Assembly (NCBI GenBank): GCA_900074885.1
Contig: FJUW01000004.1
Location: forward strand, 2,027,633-2,091,632
DNA from: Rhynchosporium graminicola
Taxonomy: Eukaryota > Ascomycota > Leotiomycetes > Helotiales > Ploettnerulaceae
Direction of reading: 5' to 3'
DNA length: 64,000 nucleotides
A program made the translations under genes and the position numbers. Of the stretch, positions 22,601 through 34,242 are shown in pieces (within the stretch, counting starts at the first letter, position 1; every line of letters begins with the position of its first letter). The notes under the pieces are model-generated. The model made no database searches. It was not told the origin of the DNA and worked only from the letters and a program-made list of their open reading frames with translations.

Positions 22601-23739
22601 GGGAAGCGGACTCTTTCATCGCAGACTTCCACTCAAATACGCATGGAGCCGAAATGCAAAATAACGTCGCAGGGGACAGTGAGCAGACGTTCTTTCCTCG
22701 AAGCTCATTCAGTGATTTCAGCGCCATGGCGAACGAGTTTGGGACAAATCAGAATGCCAGTGTGCAGGCGGAGTTCACTGGTACAGGTAATGGCAATGAT
22801 GATTCGGGAGGGTTTGATTTCAGACCTGGGAATGTGACGTGGGATGGTAGGATCAGCAACACTGCGATGAATGGCCCCAGAGGCGGCGGGAACAGCCAGA
22901 TTCCGAACTCTTTTGATATGTCCAGCAGCATGAGTGGAGGCGGTCCAGCGGATTACAGAACTTCAATTCCGTATGATACTCAGCAACTGACCGGCTATCC
23001 CAATAATCAAGGCTGGACTTCGATGAATACTGCTGGAGCAACTTACAACTCGTTCGGTAGCCAGGCCCATCCCTACAACGGCCCTTCGTATAGTACGATT
23101 CAGGCCCGAAATACGAGCGTATTCCCCCAGTACAACTCTTTTAGTCAACAGGCTTATGCAACTCCTACTGCACCAGCTCGAATGCAAAGCCGGTTTTTCA
23201 ATCCAACCGACTCAAATCGGGGCAATCCAGGACATGAGCGATTCGCTTTCAACAACATGGCAATGACCCCAAGCAACACGAACCACCCTACCGTGGGCTC
23301 ATTCGTCAACCCACACACCAATTTAAAATACCCTCCTACAGGATCTTTCTACCACGGTGGAAATGGACCGAACAATCCTCATTCGCGCACTCACGGTCTA
23401 CATGTCGAATCCAACCCAACGGCTTTATCCCGAGCCCGTCGTCCCATCCCAATCAGGCTTCCCCCAGGAAACGGCTTGCATGCCACCACACAACAGTTCC
23501 AGCTGCCGTCTCCAACACGTCAGGCGATCAACTATGGCGCTGGTCCTGATCGTGCTTCACTGGGCTTAGGCTCGGGCTTGGGTACAGGCACATCAGTCAT
23601 CCTACCTCCGTTTGTGAGACGCACACCGAGTCCTGAGAAGAAGGCTTTCCAGAAAGCTTCTATGGATGCGTTGAGTGCAGCTATTGAGACTGCTTTTAAT
23701 GGTCCGAAGGGAAGTCCATCGGCTAGGAAGAAGGCTTAG
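19687..23739 (+). CDS. Large, mostly disordered protein of unknown function
   Basis: One uninterrupted ORF of 1350 aa. The frame is open from 19495, but the first ATG is 19687 (MSAPSPPPGPGPPSHSFF). The first 240 residues are Ser/Pro-rich. A more ordered block around residues 245-330 (FYTPQGYFLPPMQSLMVNRL..LIAKLQRFLYDNLL) is followed by another around 670-750 (YSRVITLGISFGDSRSFWVEKGGYP..WEMYQHWGEKPSDEG) and a third around 780-870 (LPYTPLDPKILAQLTLEFLSQ). From about residue 900 it becomes Asn/Gly/Ser/Gln-rich and prion-like (SFSSFSKQDF, NSFSQQAYATPT). The tail is basic (TPSPEKKAFQKASMDALSAAIETAFNGPKG). No catalytic domain is recognised. Composition would suit a scaffold or RNA-granule protein, but that is speculation. 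Confidence 0.8.
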   Translation: MSAPSPPPGPGPPSHSFFTLRELKKREPTTTPIPEISISYSADAKRDMGPTSSSSMDLGPSLGQGAALGPQQTHKIATWGQEWSTPAPRSCSASPKTGSPVPSRVLVSPSPSDALNRARQLHPRVRGTDHAAQIKQPRPFTSDDVMASVANRDISTNVAKEFSQLAIGRMGDKSGTPPDVPGTRMRIKSKPNRLNSATSSTTDTYSEDSKTSSRNTPKITLQQVTEMLRSTINNNSTPASVRNFQRRELYFSVAFYTPQGYFLPPMQSLMVNRLMSFRGLIAKLQRFLYDNLLDSRLTAKLLVQSVQVRVFEGHLKDLPRIEGWICGLDEEENETTTLGPSEVAKGTRWVAWEATDTHGEQKGAAEDFWNTVVERMVRDLYKLQDPSKNHVGDRPPMLKIRTVAHLHSELGSQGDGHIFYLPPDAVLPTPAVVVTNITSGGSIASDGSGGSDGQMKDQKSNLQRLAEDKREITQLQPGFDHFSQPNPLHHNNATRGTSNSTMGTDEKVTESAFGQASLGLPNTSNVPERSVMLNPFANSFARNPKHGRGSPDSMASTPSTQRQKTGRPKEHKIHRGKGPRISRRPQPLGQSLGSYLPPDVFDGSLDDATEAFEDVSLIASSSIGNSKNDTASDLKEMEANFEPSPSCTSTNEKGNVDEPENKMSRCEKDYYSRVITLGISFGDSRSFWVEKGGYPKNVPMPMDPKHNWEMYQHWGEKPSDEGYEDKKLIHDWFSLSHIPFYGPVCEPWSKGKRTERIVDESGKGDDENAAVDSCTSVPMLPYTPLDPKILAQLTLEFLSQPSNLPLRTQKYWEEQENMKGLTEIDDDIFFPASNPELVRRHEASKVFQARAFRNPSRTKFDLASVLGATERRVTSNHSKYLDALAAEKGTNSDVYETMPSEIFRTATPKLGTNKTATTFNHSHAAADNVFQSTMKGVGSFSSFSKQDFSPNAHGGPGFYELSRGIANHTPAREADSFIADFHSNTHGAEMQNNVAGDSEQTFFPRSSFSDFSAMANEFGTNQNASVQAEFTGTGNGNDDSGGFDFRPGNVTWDGRISNTAMNGPRGGGNSQIPNSFDMSSSMSGGGPADYRTSIPYDTQQLTGYPNNQGWTSMNTAGATYNSFGSQAHPYNGPSYSTIQARNTSVFPQYNSFSQQAYATPTAPARMQSRFFNPTDSNRGNPGHERFAFNNMAMTPSNTNHPTVGSFVNPHTNLKYPPTGSFYHGGNGPNNPHSRTHGLHVESNPTALSRARRPIPIRLPPGNGLHATTQQFQLPSPTRQAINYGAGPDRASLGLGSGLGTGTSVILPPFVRRTPSPEKKAFQKASMDALSAAIETAFNGPKGSPSARKKA

Positions 23740-26700
23740 GTGGACAGGAGAATTTATGGGAGTGGCTAAGGGCGAAGATAGCGCTCGTAGATTTCTTTGC
23801 TTCTTTTTGTTTCTCTACGGTTCTTGTTTTGTTGTTGATGATGCATTTGCGTTGATGATTTTCTGCGGGTGCCTTCGTGTCGTTGCTTCCAGTCTTGAAA
23901 GCGCTCGCGGTGAAGGCCATAGAAATAGCCATTGCGGCCGCCTGATGTAGGATGGAGTTTTATGACTGATGATAACGACTGGGAGGAGCCTTCGGCTGGT
24001 AAGGATCCTTAGAGTACTACTGGATTTCCGCATTTCGTTGGTTTTGCGCATCTTCTATGATGCATTTGTTTGCGAATGCTGCATTTCCGGGGAGCAATGG
24101 GTCCTAAAAAAATACAACCATTACAGAATAACCCGCTAGATTCTACCACGCAAGTTACCCAGCCCTCACAGCTGCAACATGCTACTTATGCAATCTTTTG
24201 ATGTAAGGGAGCTGACTTCGTTGTGCTTGTGACTTCAAAACATGCAGGACAACACCTATGAGTGGAGATGTTTCTGTTGGTAAAAAAGTGAAAAGCAAGT
24301 GCTGGTATAAGTAGAGTTTATCACCTTGTTACAGTGTGAATGGAAGCAGTACACAGTTGGGATACGCACATACGTGGAGGCCTCTGTGCACAAAGTCGAG
24401 GACGTATATTCCGGCATCAGTGGGCGCATTGCTTCAAGTGTAGTTCGGGTGCTGGTAAAAGACCATCTCGGCGTCTAACACCATGTTCTAAGGCTCTAGA
24501 TCGTCACACATTTCTTGGAGTTTGACTATAATTGTGGGGAGACTTATGCAAGGGAAGACGAAGATAGCATGACCTTAACACATCGATATCATGATGCACC
24601 TGCCCTGCTCATAACCAGCTTCAAGTGGATGACACATCGAGCCTCGCCCAGTGTTTGAGGTCTAGACGTAACGGCGAGCTAAATATGCCGAGAATTCAAG
24701 CCAATGCCGCGCTGACGGGATCATTTGTGCAACGTGAACTGGCTTCTGTTGCATAGAAGCGCAGTCGGGGGGCAGTGACGGCAAACTTGGACGGGCTTTA
24801 CAAAGTTGATGCTCATTGCACATATTTGCCACACACAGAGAAACGTCGTCCTGGAGCCTCTCAAATGATTTCGTAAAATTATGACGGAGAAGATTCCGGA
24901 ATGATTCCAGCAAGTTGCGGCGAATCGATGGGCGAGTCCTGTTGGCTTCTCGGTAGTCTTAACTCCCGGCCGCCCTGTCAATGCATCTCGTCGGTTCTGC
25001 CGGCCGACCCAATTATACATTCAGCTTCTAATATGGGTCGGTATTGCAACGTGAGGAGCAGAATATCACAGACTATCGTATCTGCGAAGTGTCCCGGGAT
25101 GGTGAAAGACCGAAGCCCAATGTTTGGTATTGCTGTGCCTGTCGGTGCAGTAGCGTGATGATAAAGAATCCACGACGCCAGAACAAGCCGACGGCAGTTT
25201 TTCAATCCATACTGTTGTCGTAGAAGTGGCGTATCAATACGGGAACGTCGCTCATATTCATGCATTTGCTATGGCGGATTAATCTTTATGATGATTTACC
25301 TCGAAGCCTCTTCTGCACTTGTCTTTCCGTACGTACATGGCATGGCATGGTACAGTATGCAAGCTCATTCCCAGCCGGGAAAGTGAAAATCATCTGCAGG
25401 AACACAACGGTGCTACGCCAGAACACATGGAATTAAAGAGGCTTCGTCAGGCCTATTGATATTACGACGGATTGGGTGAGCACAGCATCTATGGCAGAAA
25501 TCGGCGAATCCAAGAACGACGGACTATTGGACTTATTAAGACTGAGGCAAAGATAAGAGGAGATCGAGTCAAGAAAGGAGGATGTAGCACAAGACAGCGG
25601 GAGTGCCGCAAATGGGATGACAATGGAAAGAGAAGTGTGCAAGTTGATGAGTGGAAATGCAGGGGCCAAATATGTAGATAAGTTATGGTACTGGGCAACG
25701 ATATTGTACAGACTGTACTATACGTGCCGTACAGTATACTGCTGCGTTGCTTTTTTTCTAGTGGGGTACAGCCACCATACAATCGCCCATGCTGGCAGCA
25801 CCATGCCCTAGCATTCCGGTATAGCCTCTAACCGTACCCCCTGGGAAGGTGTCTATTTACTTTGTAACCTACCTATCTATAGCCATAGGTAGGGAAACTC
25901 CCTTACGGATCACGGATGGTCTTTTCTTATTACAAGTGCACAGGATATATTGTTGACCCCTCGCTTCCACCGACGAGACGAGACGATGAGACGACGAGAC
26001 GACGGGACAACTCTCCTCTTTTGTTCCCAACATTTTCATCCTCTGAGCGATATCGACATCGACATCGACATCGACATCGACATCGAAATCTGCATCGTGA
26101 GTCCGACACCACCGGAGTTCGTTACGAGTCGTACAAAACATCAGGCCAACGGCTCGCTTGCTCTCTTTGGTTGACATATGCATCGATTTGCCGGGAAAAA
26201 CCTTCAAGCTCAAGGGTCTTCCCTGGCTTGAAAAGGTCGTGGCTGCTGACATTCCTGTTCCCCGGACTGACCGCTATGATGATATTATCTTCTTGCACAA
26301 GCGCTGGAAGATAGCTCCAGCACCCATGGGCATGTCGGTAATTTCCATATTGCTTTTGATATGTTGGGTCCAGCTTCGCCTGCAGCTGCACATCTCATCA
26401 CGATCATGCCGCCACTCGTCAACGGCCGGTACTCTAGCAGTGAAAAAAGCGAGTGCAAGCCGCCACCTTCACCAAGGAATTGAAACACCCTGCAATTACT
26501 AGATGTGAATTGGCCGTGTCCTTGCTCCTCGTTCTAGAAATGGGACTGTTGTGGTCATAGCTGAAGCTGAGGTACGAGGAGAAAAGCACACATAGGTCGA
26601 CGCTTGCCGCCCGCCGAACCCTCAACTACACCGCATTATTGTGATGTCAAGCATACAATCTGCTGCCATTTTGTTGCACCGAAACAAGATAGATGGTGCA

Positions 26701-27866
26701 TGTACAACCCATATTGACAGAGTTTGATCTAGCTCACGGAAACAAGGGCAGCTGACATCCCCCGGAACGAGCATAGGAGCGAGCGTCCAATTGAGCTGAG
26801 AAATGTAAGCACATCTCCAAGCATTTCAAGGCAGACATTCTCTTCTGATTCTTGTGGGAAGTCAGGCAGCAAAACCTCTCTCCTCTCAAGAGTCAGACGT
26901 CCATCCTCACGGAAGGCTGCCTTTTACTGGGAATACAAGCCTGTATTGTATTGGAGAGGGCACGCGGAGCCGTCCCGACCCAAGCGGACTGAACCATTAC
27001 TTTCGACATTTCGACCTATTATTTCCTCGGAGGTAGCCGGATACTTCAGGTGCGTACTCAACAGGTTTGCTTACCTATTGGCTCAATCTGCTACTCGGTG
27101 CAGCTATTCATGGCGTTATTCCAATTACATTCTGCTATCATTCACCGTGTACATTGGCAACTCAGTGGCAAGGCAGCCGAGGCCATTTCCTTTGTTTGCA
27201 AGGTAACGAGGCTGAGATGAAGCTGAATATCAAAGGTCATACAAGGAGGTGTGATGTGAAGTTTGACTCAGGGTCTGAGTCAAGACAGCTATGCTTACTC
27301 AGTCAAAGCCGGGACTCATCCACTTGCTACTATGGCTCTAAATGCCTATACCTATTTGCTTGTACCTGGATGGATAGCCGTCTGCCTTGATTAACTTTTC
27401 CCTGCGTCAAGTCGATACGAATTGTGATCCCATGAATTGTTGTCATCTGCATTCCTTCGGGGGGCTCTTACCAATATACTTGGTTACCTCAAGGTAGATT
27501 CAAACAGGGACTCATTGTGTGAGCCTTCACTCTTCTTGGGTGCAGATTCGCCTTTGTTTGGTCTCGGCTCGTTTCGGCCACCCGCTCGCTTACTGTAGTC
27601 GTTCTTTCTACTTCAAGCGCAAATAGCACCTACCTATTTAGAATACACTCGAGCTTTCTCCCCTTCTTCAACGGTCCTCGACTTTATTCACCTATACTCT
27701 CCTCTACACATCGGCTTTCTTGTCCTGGACCTTTGCATTGGAAACTATTTCAGCTTGATCCTCGACAGGCGCGCTGACTGTCGTTATATCTGCAGCTCCC
27801 TCCCGCTACACTTTTCCCTTGATCGTTCTACAATCTGGCGTTACTACGATTACAATACTCACCACG
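23740..27866. other. 4.1-kb intergenic region
   Basis: Many overlapping short frames occur on both strands, none with a domain I recognise. It contains GACGA-type and ATCGAC-type simple repeats at 25970-26090. The frame at 26158-26400 (+) has a protein-like ring (LPGKTFKLKGLPWLEKVV, then TDRYDDIIFLHKRWK) but no start or identifiable family. The final few hundred bases, with pyrimidine-rich stretches, are the HMT1 promoter/leader region. Confidence 0.45.
25970..26090. repeat. Simple repeats: GACGA-rich block then (ATCGAC)n
   Basis: A degenerate GACGAGAC tract at 25970-26006 is followed at 26052-26086 by about six perfect ATCGAC units. On the - strand the latter encodes a run of alternating Asp-Val, and on the + strand His-Arg, which explains several false open frames there. 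Confidence 0.85.
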
Positions 27867-30800
27867 ATGGTACCTACCGCGCCAGATGAGGTAAGATGAT
27901 GCGAACCTCACCTCTTCAGTCCTTGATAAACTAACATTATTCCAGCTTTGGACCGTGATCGAGGCTGTGCATTACGGAATCCCTGCCTTCACCTCGCTGT
28001 ACTTCCTCATCTCTCTCTCTATCACAGTCTGTACATTGCAGACGCGAAGACTTCGAGCACAGGATCAACATGTCCGTCGAGATGTCATGCTTGGGCTAAT
28101 TTTCGGGGTCGCCTTGACATACGTAGGTTCCACATTTCAAGCCTCCTTGCCATATGAGCAAAACCAGACTGCTAATACTATTCCAGTTGCTGGAAACATT
28201 CATAATTGTTCTCCAGATCTTTCTGATCGGCATCTACCCCGAACAGGACCTTGTGGTAAATTAGAGGAATTGATCCCCTTGCAGTTTTCTCTTCCAGTCT
28301 CTCAACCAAATCGCTGACAGGCAGTAGATTTATCTTATCGCTTCGGCGATTGCTTTCGGTATTCAATGCCTCGCATTGACGGATAGCAAGTTTCCGGTCT
28401 GGTACCCCTACTACAGAACATGGTTCATCGGTATTGTCATGGAGATGTTCCTGTTGATTGTCCCGAATGTCTTTCTCCCTCCCACGAAGCCTTTCGAATA
28501 CGCCAGATTGTCTACTCAAATCTTGAGGAACGTGCTGTTGATTACCCTGCCCTTGCTCTACTTCGGTCTGCGCAACGACGACAAGTATTACGATGATAGT
28601 GATGTCGAGCGACAGTCTCTTCTAACAAAGAAGGGAGGCAAAAAGCCATCGAGCCAAGCATCGACGCTGAACGGCAATGGCTACGGAACAGCCACAGAAA
28701 ACTCGCAAGATTCTGACAATACAGACAATGCCAGTGACTCATCAGAAGACTCGTGGTTAGCTCGTCAACGAAAAGATCAGGCAAAAATTGATAAACGCTT
28801 GGAGCAAGACGGGAACTGGTTCACATATGCAAAGGGTTTCATGGTGAGTTCGATCTAACACTCTTCCTTGTTCCACTGTGCATGGCTGATGTTCGGTAGA
28901 TCTTCTTTCCCTACGTCTGGCCTTCCCACAATAAGGTCCTCCAGTTCAGAGCCGTTCTTGTGTGCTTCTGTCTTTTGGCCACCAATGCTTTGAATGTCTT
29001 GGTGCCGAATCAAATGGGAGTCGTGATTGACAGTCTGACACATTACCACGATGGAGGTGAGGAAACGATCTCTATTGGACGGACTGCAACTAATCAACTT
29101 AGAAAAATCATCAAAGATATGGCTCCCTATTACGACATACACCGCTCTTCGATTCATCAACGGCAGCGCAGGGATCAGCTGGCTCAAAGATTGGCTATGG
29201 ATGCCACTTGAACAGTATTCATACGATGCATTGAGCACTGCCTCACATGCACATTTGATGAGTCTTTCCTCTGATTTGCATGACTCTAAAAGTAGCTCGG
29301 ACTTGAGCCAGGCCATCCATGGAGGCAGATCCGTCACTGAATTGCTTGATCTCGTCTACTTTCGGGTCTTGCCGATGTTTATTGATCTCGCTGTTGCCTT
29401 TGGCTATCTCTGGACTCACTACGGTGCATACATGGGACTCATGATGGTATCCACTGTGGTTTCATATCTCTATATCACCACGAAGTTATATTCCAAAAGA
29501 GCTGAGATGCGTCGGGAGTACATCACGATATACAGACGGGAGTACACCATGGGCCAACAGTCACTTGATGGATGGAATACCGCGAGTGTAGGTTGTTCTG
29601 ATCTTATTGTTAGTTGATCTACTAAATGCTCTAGCTCTTCAACATGATTCCATACGAGCGTCGCAGATACTCTGGAGGTAAGCAAAAATCAGCTCCTACT
29701 CAGCTCATTTGCTGATATACCCAGTCGTCAAGGACCACATGAAGTCGCGGGGAAGTTTTGAGATGTCCACACACTTCATCGGTGCTACGCAAGCTGTGAT
29801 CCTATCCCTTGGGCTCTTCGGAGCGCTATGGCTGGGTGTTTATCAGGTTGCATACCAGGGTCAGTCGGTTGGAAAATTTACGACGTTGCTCGTTTACTGG
29901 GGTTCACTTCAAAGTAAATCTTTCTTTATTCGTTCACATCTTACTGTAGACTAACATGCTTTCAGGTCCCTTGACATTCTTCAGTACCATGTACAAGCAG
30001 ATCTCATATAGCTTAATGGATGCCGAGCGATTACTTGAGTTATTCCGAACCAAGCCAACAATTATCGATGCGCCAGACGCAAAGCCACTCGTGCTTGGGA
30101 AAGGCATTGTCAAGTTTGACAATGTTTCATTTGCTTACGACGAGCGCAAACCCACTTTGACAGATGTCAGCTTCGAGGTTCCTTCTGGGAAAACTATTGC
30201 ATTGGTTGGGGAGACTGGTGGTGGAAAGTCCACGATCCTCAAATTGATCGACCGATTTTACGAAGTCACGTCGGGAAGCATCTTAATTGATGATCAAGAT
30301 ATTCGCCATGTTACTCTTGACAGGTAGGTCTACAATCAGATTATGCCGAGCCTCCCGCTAATCAATCCCTAGTCTCCGAGAGAGGATCGGTGTTGTTCCC
30401 CAGGAGCCAATGCTTTTCAACGACTCGATCATGAACAATATTCGCTATGCAAGGTTGTCTGCATCTGATAAGGAGGTTCATGAAGCATGTAGGGCTGCTG
30501 CAATTCACGACAAAATCGAATCATTTCCAGATGGTAAGTACACTCTTCTTACAAGGCAAGCAAATACTGACACAATTAGGATACAACTCCCAAGTTGGTG
30601 ATCGTGGCGTGTAAGTCAATCCTCGTGTCCTCAAAACACTATGCTGACCCTGTCTAGAAAGTTGTCTGGGGGAGAGAAGCAACGCGTTGCTATTGCTCGA
30701 GCTATTCTTAAGAATCCCGACATTATCCTGCTCGATGAAGCTACCAGCGCAGTGGATACCGAAACCGAGCAATTGATCCAAGAAGGCTTCAAAACCCTAT

Positions 30801-32383
30801 GCCAAGGCCGCACTACGTTCATCGTTGCGTGAGTGATCTTCTAATCCCCAATATATTGTCGTTACTGATCTCTAGCAGTCATCGTCTATCAACGATCATG
30901 AAGGCCGATCATATTGTAGTCGTCATGAACGGCAAGATCGTGGAACAGGGGTCTCATGATGATCTCATCCACCGCGATGGCAAATATCATGACTTGTGGT
31001 CGAAGCAAATCTTTGTCAAGCCCGCCAAGAGCCGTTCTAGGTCTCGGAGCCCCGAGAAGCGCGATACTAGCATCATTAATGATCTGACTCCAACTCGGCA
31101 GAGAGTCGAGCTGGCCAAGGCTTTCAAGACAACTCGACATGAGGAGCCAAAGAAGGAAGCAATGAGGGAAACCAGTGAGGCCAGCGAGGTGAAGGCTACT
31201 AAGACTTCTGAGGGAAAGACTGAAACGGAGAAGGAGGCTGAAGTTGGTCATAAACGTGAGGTGAGTGATTGAAGAACATCCTCACTATACCACGCACTCC
31301 CCTTCGAAGAACCACCTGGATAGCACGATGGCCATAATTACAAGCATACATTTGAGCATTTACCGTCTCTCCTATTTACATCTTGCCATTTCTGAAGGAT
31401 CATCGGCTTACTGATTCTGGACTTCAGTCTTCCGTGAAATGACTTGCTGCATTGACCCATCCTGCTATTCTGGTTGTACACAACTACTAACAATGAGCAG
31501 GGCTCAAAGCTAAAGCCAGATGCACCTGAATTCATCCCATCTCAATTGCCTCCTCGGCCACAACCGCAACTACCAGCTCCTCTTTCCAAGACCCAGGCAA
31601 AGGAAGCTGCCAAAGCACAGAAGAAATTGGAAAAAGAAGAGAAGAAGACTGCAAGCCTTACAAAGAAGGCTGGCAAGCGGGCGACGAGATTTACAGGGAG
31701 ACTTGGCGGTGGTGAGTAATCGCTGTCCACTTGTGCGGACTCGACTGACCCGTGAAGATGGCATTGCGTCCACTGGAGATGATCCTCAATCTACCGATCT
31801 TCCGCTTGAGATTGCTGAAGAAGACATCTCCGGAATCGATAATCCAAATCCTAAGCGAGCTCGCTTCTCTAATCGTCGACATGAAGCCAAGAGTGAGCCA
31901 ACGACTCGGAACGATTCTCTCGACGGTCAGCAGGATTCCGACCTGACAGCTGTCAGTTCAGGTGAAGGGCAGCCTTTGATGCAGAATGCAGCAATGGTAT
32001 GTCACTTCACTACGAATCCCGCTGAGCCTACTGACACTGTGTAGCAACGCCGTCGTGTTTCAGCTCCGAGTGATCCACCTGCCCAACAAGAATCTCGAAG
32101 CACTCGTCACCGACGCAATCGCCACTGGAGATTGAAGAATCGAGCTGCCGACAAAGCTGGTTCTGGTTCTGGTTCTATTTCTGTCTATGTTTCTACAAGT
32201 GGATCTGTTTTTGCTTCTTCAGGAACATCAATGGAGGAGGATTCTGCGGGACCTCCACCACCTCTGCCTTCTCCTGCTGCCGGTGTCCTTCTCAAAGGCA
32301 GTGTTCCGAAGGTTACTTTTGCTACCCCTTCGTTGGGTCATCTTCTGGGCCAGCTTCAATTGCCTGGGACTACCCATACTTGA
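27867..32383 (+). CDS. hmt1: HMT1-type vacuolar ABC transporter (ABCB half-transporter), 16 exons
   Basis: Model: join(27867..27890, 27946..28122, 28187..28255, 28328..28843, 28900..29056, 29103..29587, 29635..29677, 29725..29913, 29966..30323, 30373..30533, 30580..30610, 30658..30828, 30879..31260, 31501..31711, 31758..31996, 32045..32383), 1183 aa; every junction keeps phase. The N-terminal extension has about five TM segments ([32 protein letters not shown]..). Next come a six-TM ABC membrane domain ([23 protein letters not shown]) and the ATPase: Walker [10 protein letters not shown] near 30210, signature [14 protein letters not shown], Walker [14 protein letters not shown]-loop VAHRLSTI. 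This is the layout of S. pombe Hmt1/ABCB6 proteins, which load phytochelatins or glutathione conjugates into the vacuole for cadmium tolerance. The Lys/Glu-rich C-terminal extension (exons 13-16) is unusually long and ends in an Arg-, Ser/Gly- and Pro-rich tail of unknown role. Confidence 0.88.
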
Positions 32384-33093
32384 TCAATCGTTGCTTTCGA
32401 CGAGCACGATCTCCACGATCACTCGCGGGCCACAACATTTCATACGGTTTGCACGATTCCATTGGTCGCAGATACCATAATTCTGCGAGACATCGTTTTT
32501 AATTCATAGACTCTTGACTGCTTCTTCTGGAGGAGCTAAACTTATGAATACACGACTTGCAGGACATAGGGTAGGGAATATTCCTAGACTTGGTGAGAAC
32601 ATACGGAGGAGAAAAATGTCTGCTATTGGTAGACGTACATATGGTTAGGAAAAGCTGAGGTCATGTTTACATGTTTCGGGTATTCTCTCAAAGCAGTGTG
32701 TTGTATTACAGATATAGCTAGGCATCCAAAATGAAGTAAAAGTCTTACTCTTTCGAAATCAAACTTTTAAGCCAAGAATATACTTGGGGAATGTGAGCGC
32801 ACGATTGAGTAAAGATCTGTCGGTTCCACAAACACGTGAATGTTCCTGCACAGGTAAAGAAAGTCACATGTACGCTAAGCTCGTTATGGGTACCCCACCA
32901 CTGCCCGCCACATTTCGATCCAACATTCAACACTAGCCAGCATTCCTCTTGTCTCTTGCCTTATTCAACCGTGATACCTGACAGCTATCACATCTTTGCT
33001 CACCTACAACCATTATTTGTCGGGCAGTGAGTATTACCGTATTTGACCTCAGCTTACGAGTCCCTCCGCATTCCCCTCCGACTCGATCTCACA
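32384..33093. other. Intergenic: HMT1 3' side and SGT2 promoter
   Basis: About 710 bp. No ORF with support. The final 150 bp are C/T-rich (CCCTCCGACTCGATCTCACA just before the ATG), typical of the leader of a well-expressed fungal gene. Confidence 0.5.
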
Positions 33094-34242
33094 ATGGCTA
33101 CCACAAAGCAGCGCCTTGCCCTGTCGATAATCGACTTCCTGAACACCTCTCTCACCGATGGCACACTCACAGATGAAGACCGCGAATCCGTCGAGGTCGC
33201 TCAATCATGTATCGCCGAATCATTTAAGGTTGACCCGACCGATGCCACGCCAAAAGACTCCCAGTCTCTCCTCCAAATCTACTCAGTGTACGAGAAGCTG
33301 AAGACAAAGTCCCCTGCTCCAGCTGCACCAGCTGCTTCATCAAGCTCGCCAACCGACGCCCAAATGAAAGAAGCCGAATCTCTCAAGAGCCAAGGTAATG
33401 CCGCCATGGCTAAGAAGGATTACCCCGCCGCCATAGATCTTTACGGCCAAGCACTAGCTCTCCTCCCCGGCAACCCGATTTTCCTGTCCAACCGCGCGGC
33501 TGCACATTCTGCGTCTAAGGATCACGAGTCTGCGAAGGCAGATGCTGAAGCTGCCGTTGCTGCGGATCCGAAATACACCAAGGCGTGGAGCAGACTCGGT
33601 CTTGCGAGATTCGCGCTCGGCGATGCGAAGGGTAGTATGGAGGCATATGGCAAGGGCATTGAGTTCGAGGGCAATGGAGGAAGTGATGCTATGAAGAAGG
33701 GATTCGAGACAGCTAAGAAGCGTGTCGCGGAGCTTGAGGCAGGAGATGATGATAGTGAAGATGATGAAGTCGCTTCTCGCGGTCCACCAGGTGGAGGGCC
33801 TGGTGCAGGTGGCATGCCTGACTTGAGCGCTCTGGCAGGTATGTTTGGAGGTGGAGCTGGTGGTGCGGGGGGGATGCCGGATCTCAGTTCGATCATGAGC
33901 AATCCCATGTTTGCGAGCATGGCCCAGAATTTAATGAGCAATCCGGACATGATGGAGAATCTTATGAGCAACCCCAGGATTCGCGATATGGCAAGCCAGT
34001 TTGGTGGTGGAGGCGGTGCTGGTGCAGGAGGCGCTCCTGGTGGACGTGGGGCTGGTGGTGGAATGCCTGATCTTGCGAGCCTTATGCAGGACCCTAGCAT
34101 TGCCGAGATGTGAGTTTGATTCTTGTCTTGAGGGAAGGTTTCGGGACAAAAGACTAATGGATGATACAGGGCACGAAACATGATGGGTGGTGCAGGCGGA
34201 GCTGGACGTGGAGCTGGTGCTGGCCGTGGTGCTGGACAGTAA
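33094..34242 (+). CDS. sgt2: SGT2-like TPR cochaperone (tail-anchored protein targeting)
   Basis: Model: join(33094..34109, 34170..34242), 362 aa; the intron is GTGAGT..CAG with branch ACTAAT. ATG 33094 is the first Met; the frame continues upstream only from a TTG. Residues about 1-75 (RLALSIIDFLNTSLTDGTL) match the SGT2/SGTA homodimerisation domain that binds Get5/Get4. Residues about 90-205 form three TPRs (EAESLKSQGNAAMAKKDYPA, NPIFLSNRAAAHSASKDHE, TKAWSRLGLARFALGD) that bind Hsp70/Hsp90 tails. The C-terminal third is Gly/Met/Asn-rich, with SNPMFASMAQNLMSNP and NLMSNPRIRDMA repeats, the part that captures hydrophobic tail anchors. SGT2 hands tail-anchored proteins to the GET pathway in the cytosol. 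The length fits the family (about 340-360 aa). Confidence 0.93.

Noticed and set aside
25869..26314. Overlapping frames around the ATCGAC repeat (DVDVDV, RHRHRH)
   Set aside because: They arise from the hexanucleotide repeat in different phases, with no other protein signal.
26158..26400. Protein-like stretch (KGLPWLEKVV, YDDIIFLHKRWK)
   Set aside because: No ATG-led frame, family match or continuing exon was found; kept only as a note on the intergenic region.
33522..34181. 219-aa - strand ORF rich in Pro and Ala
   Set aside because: It is the antisense of the Gly-rich SGT2 C-terminus.
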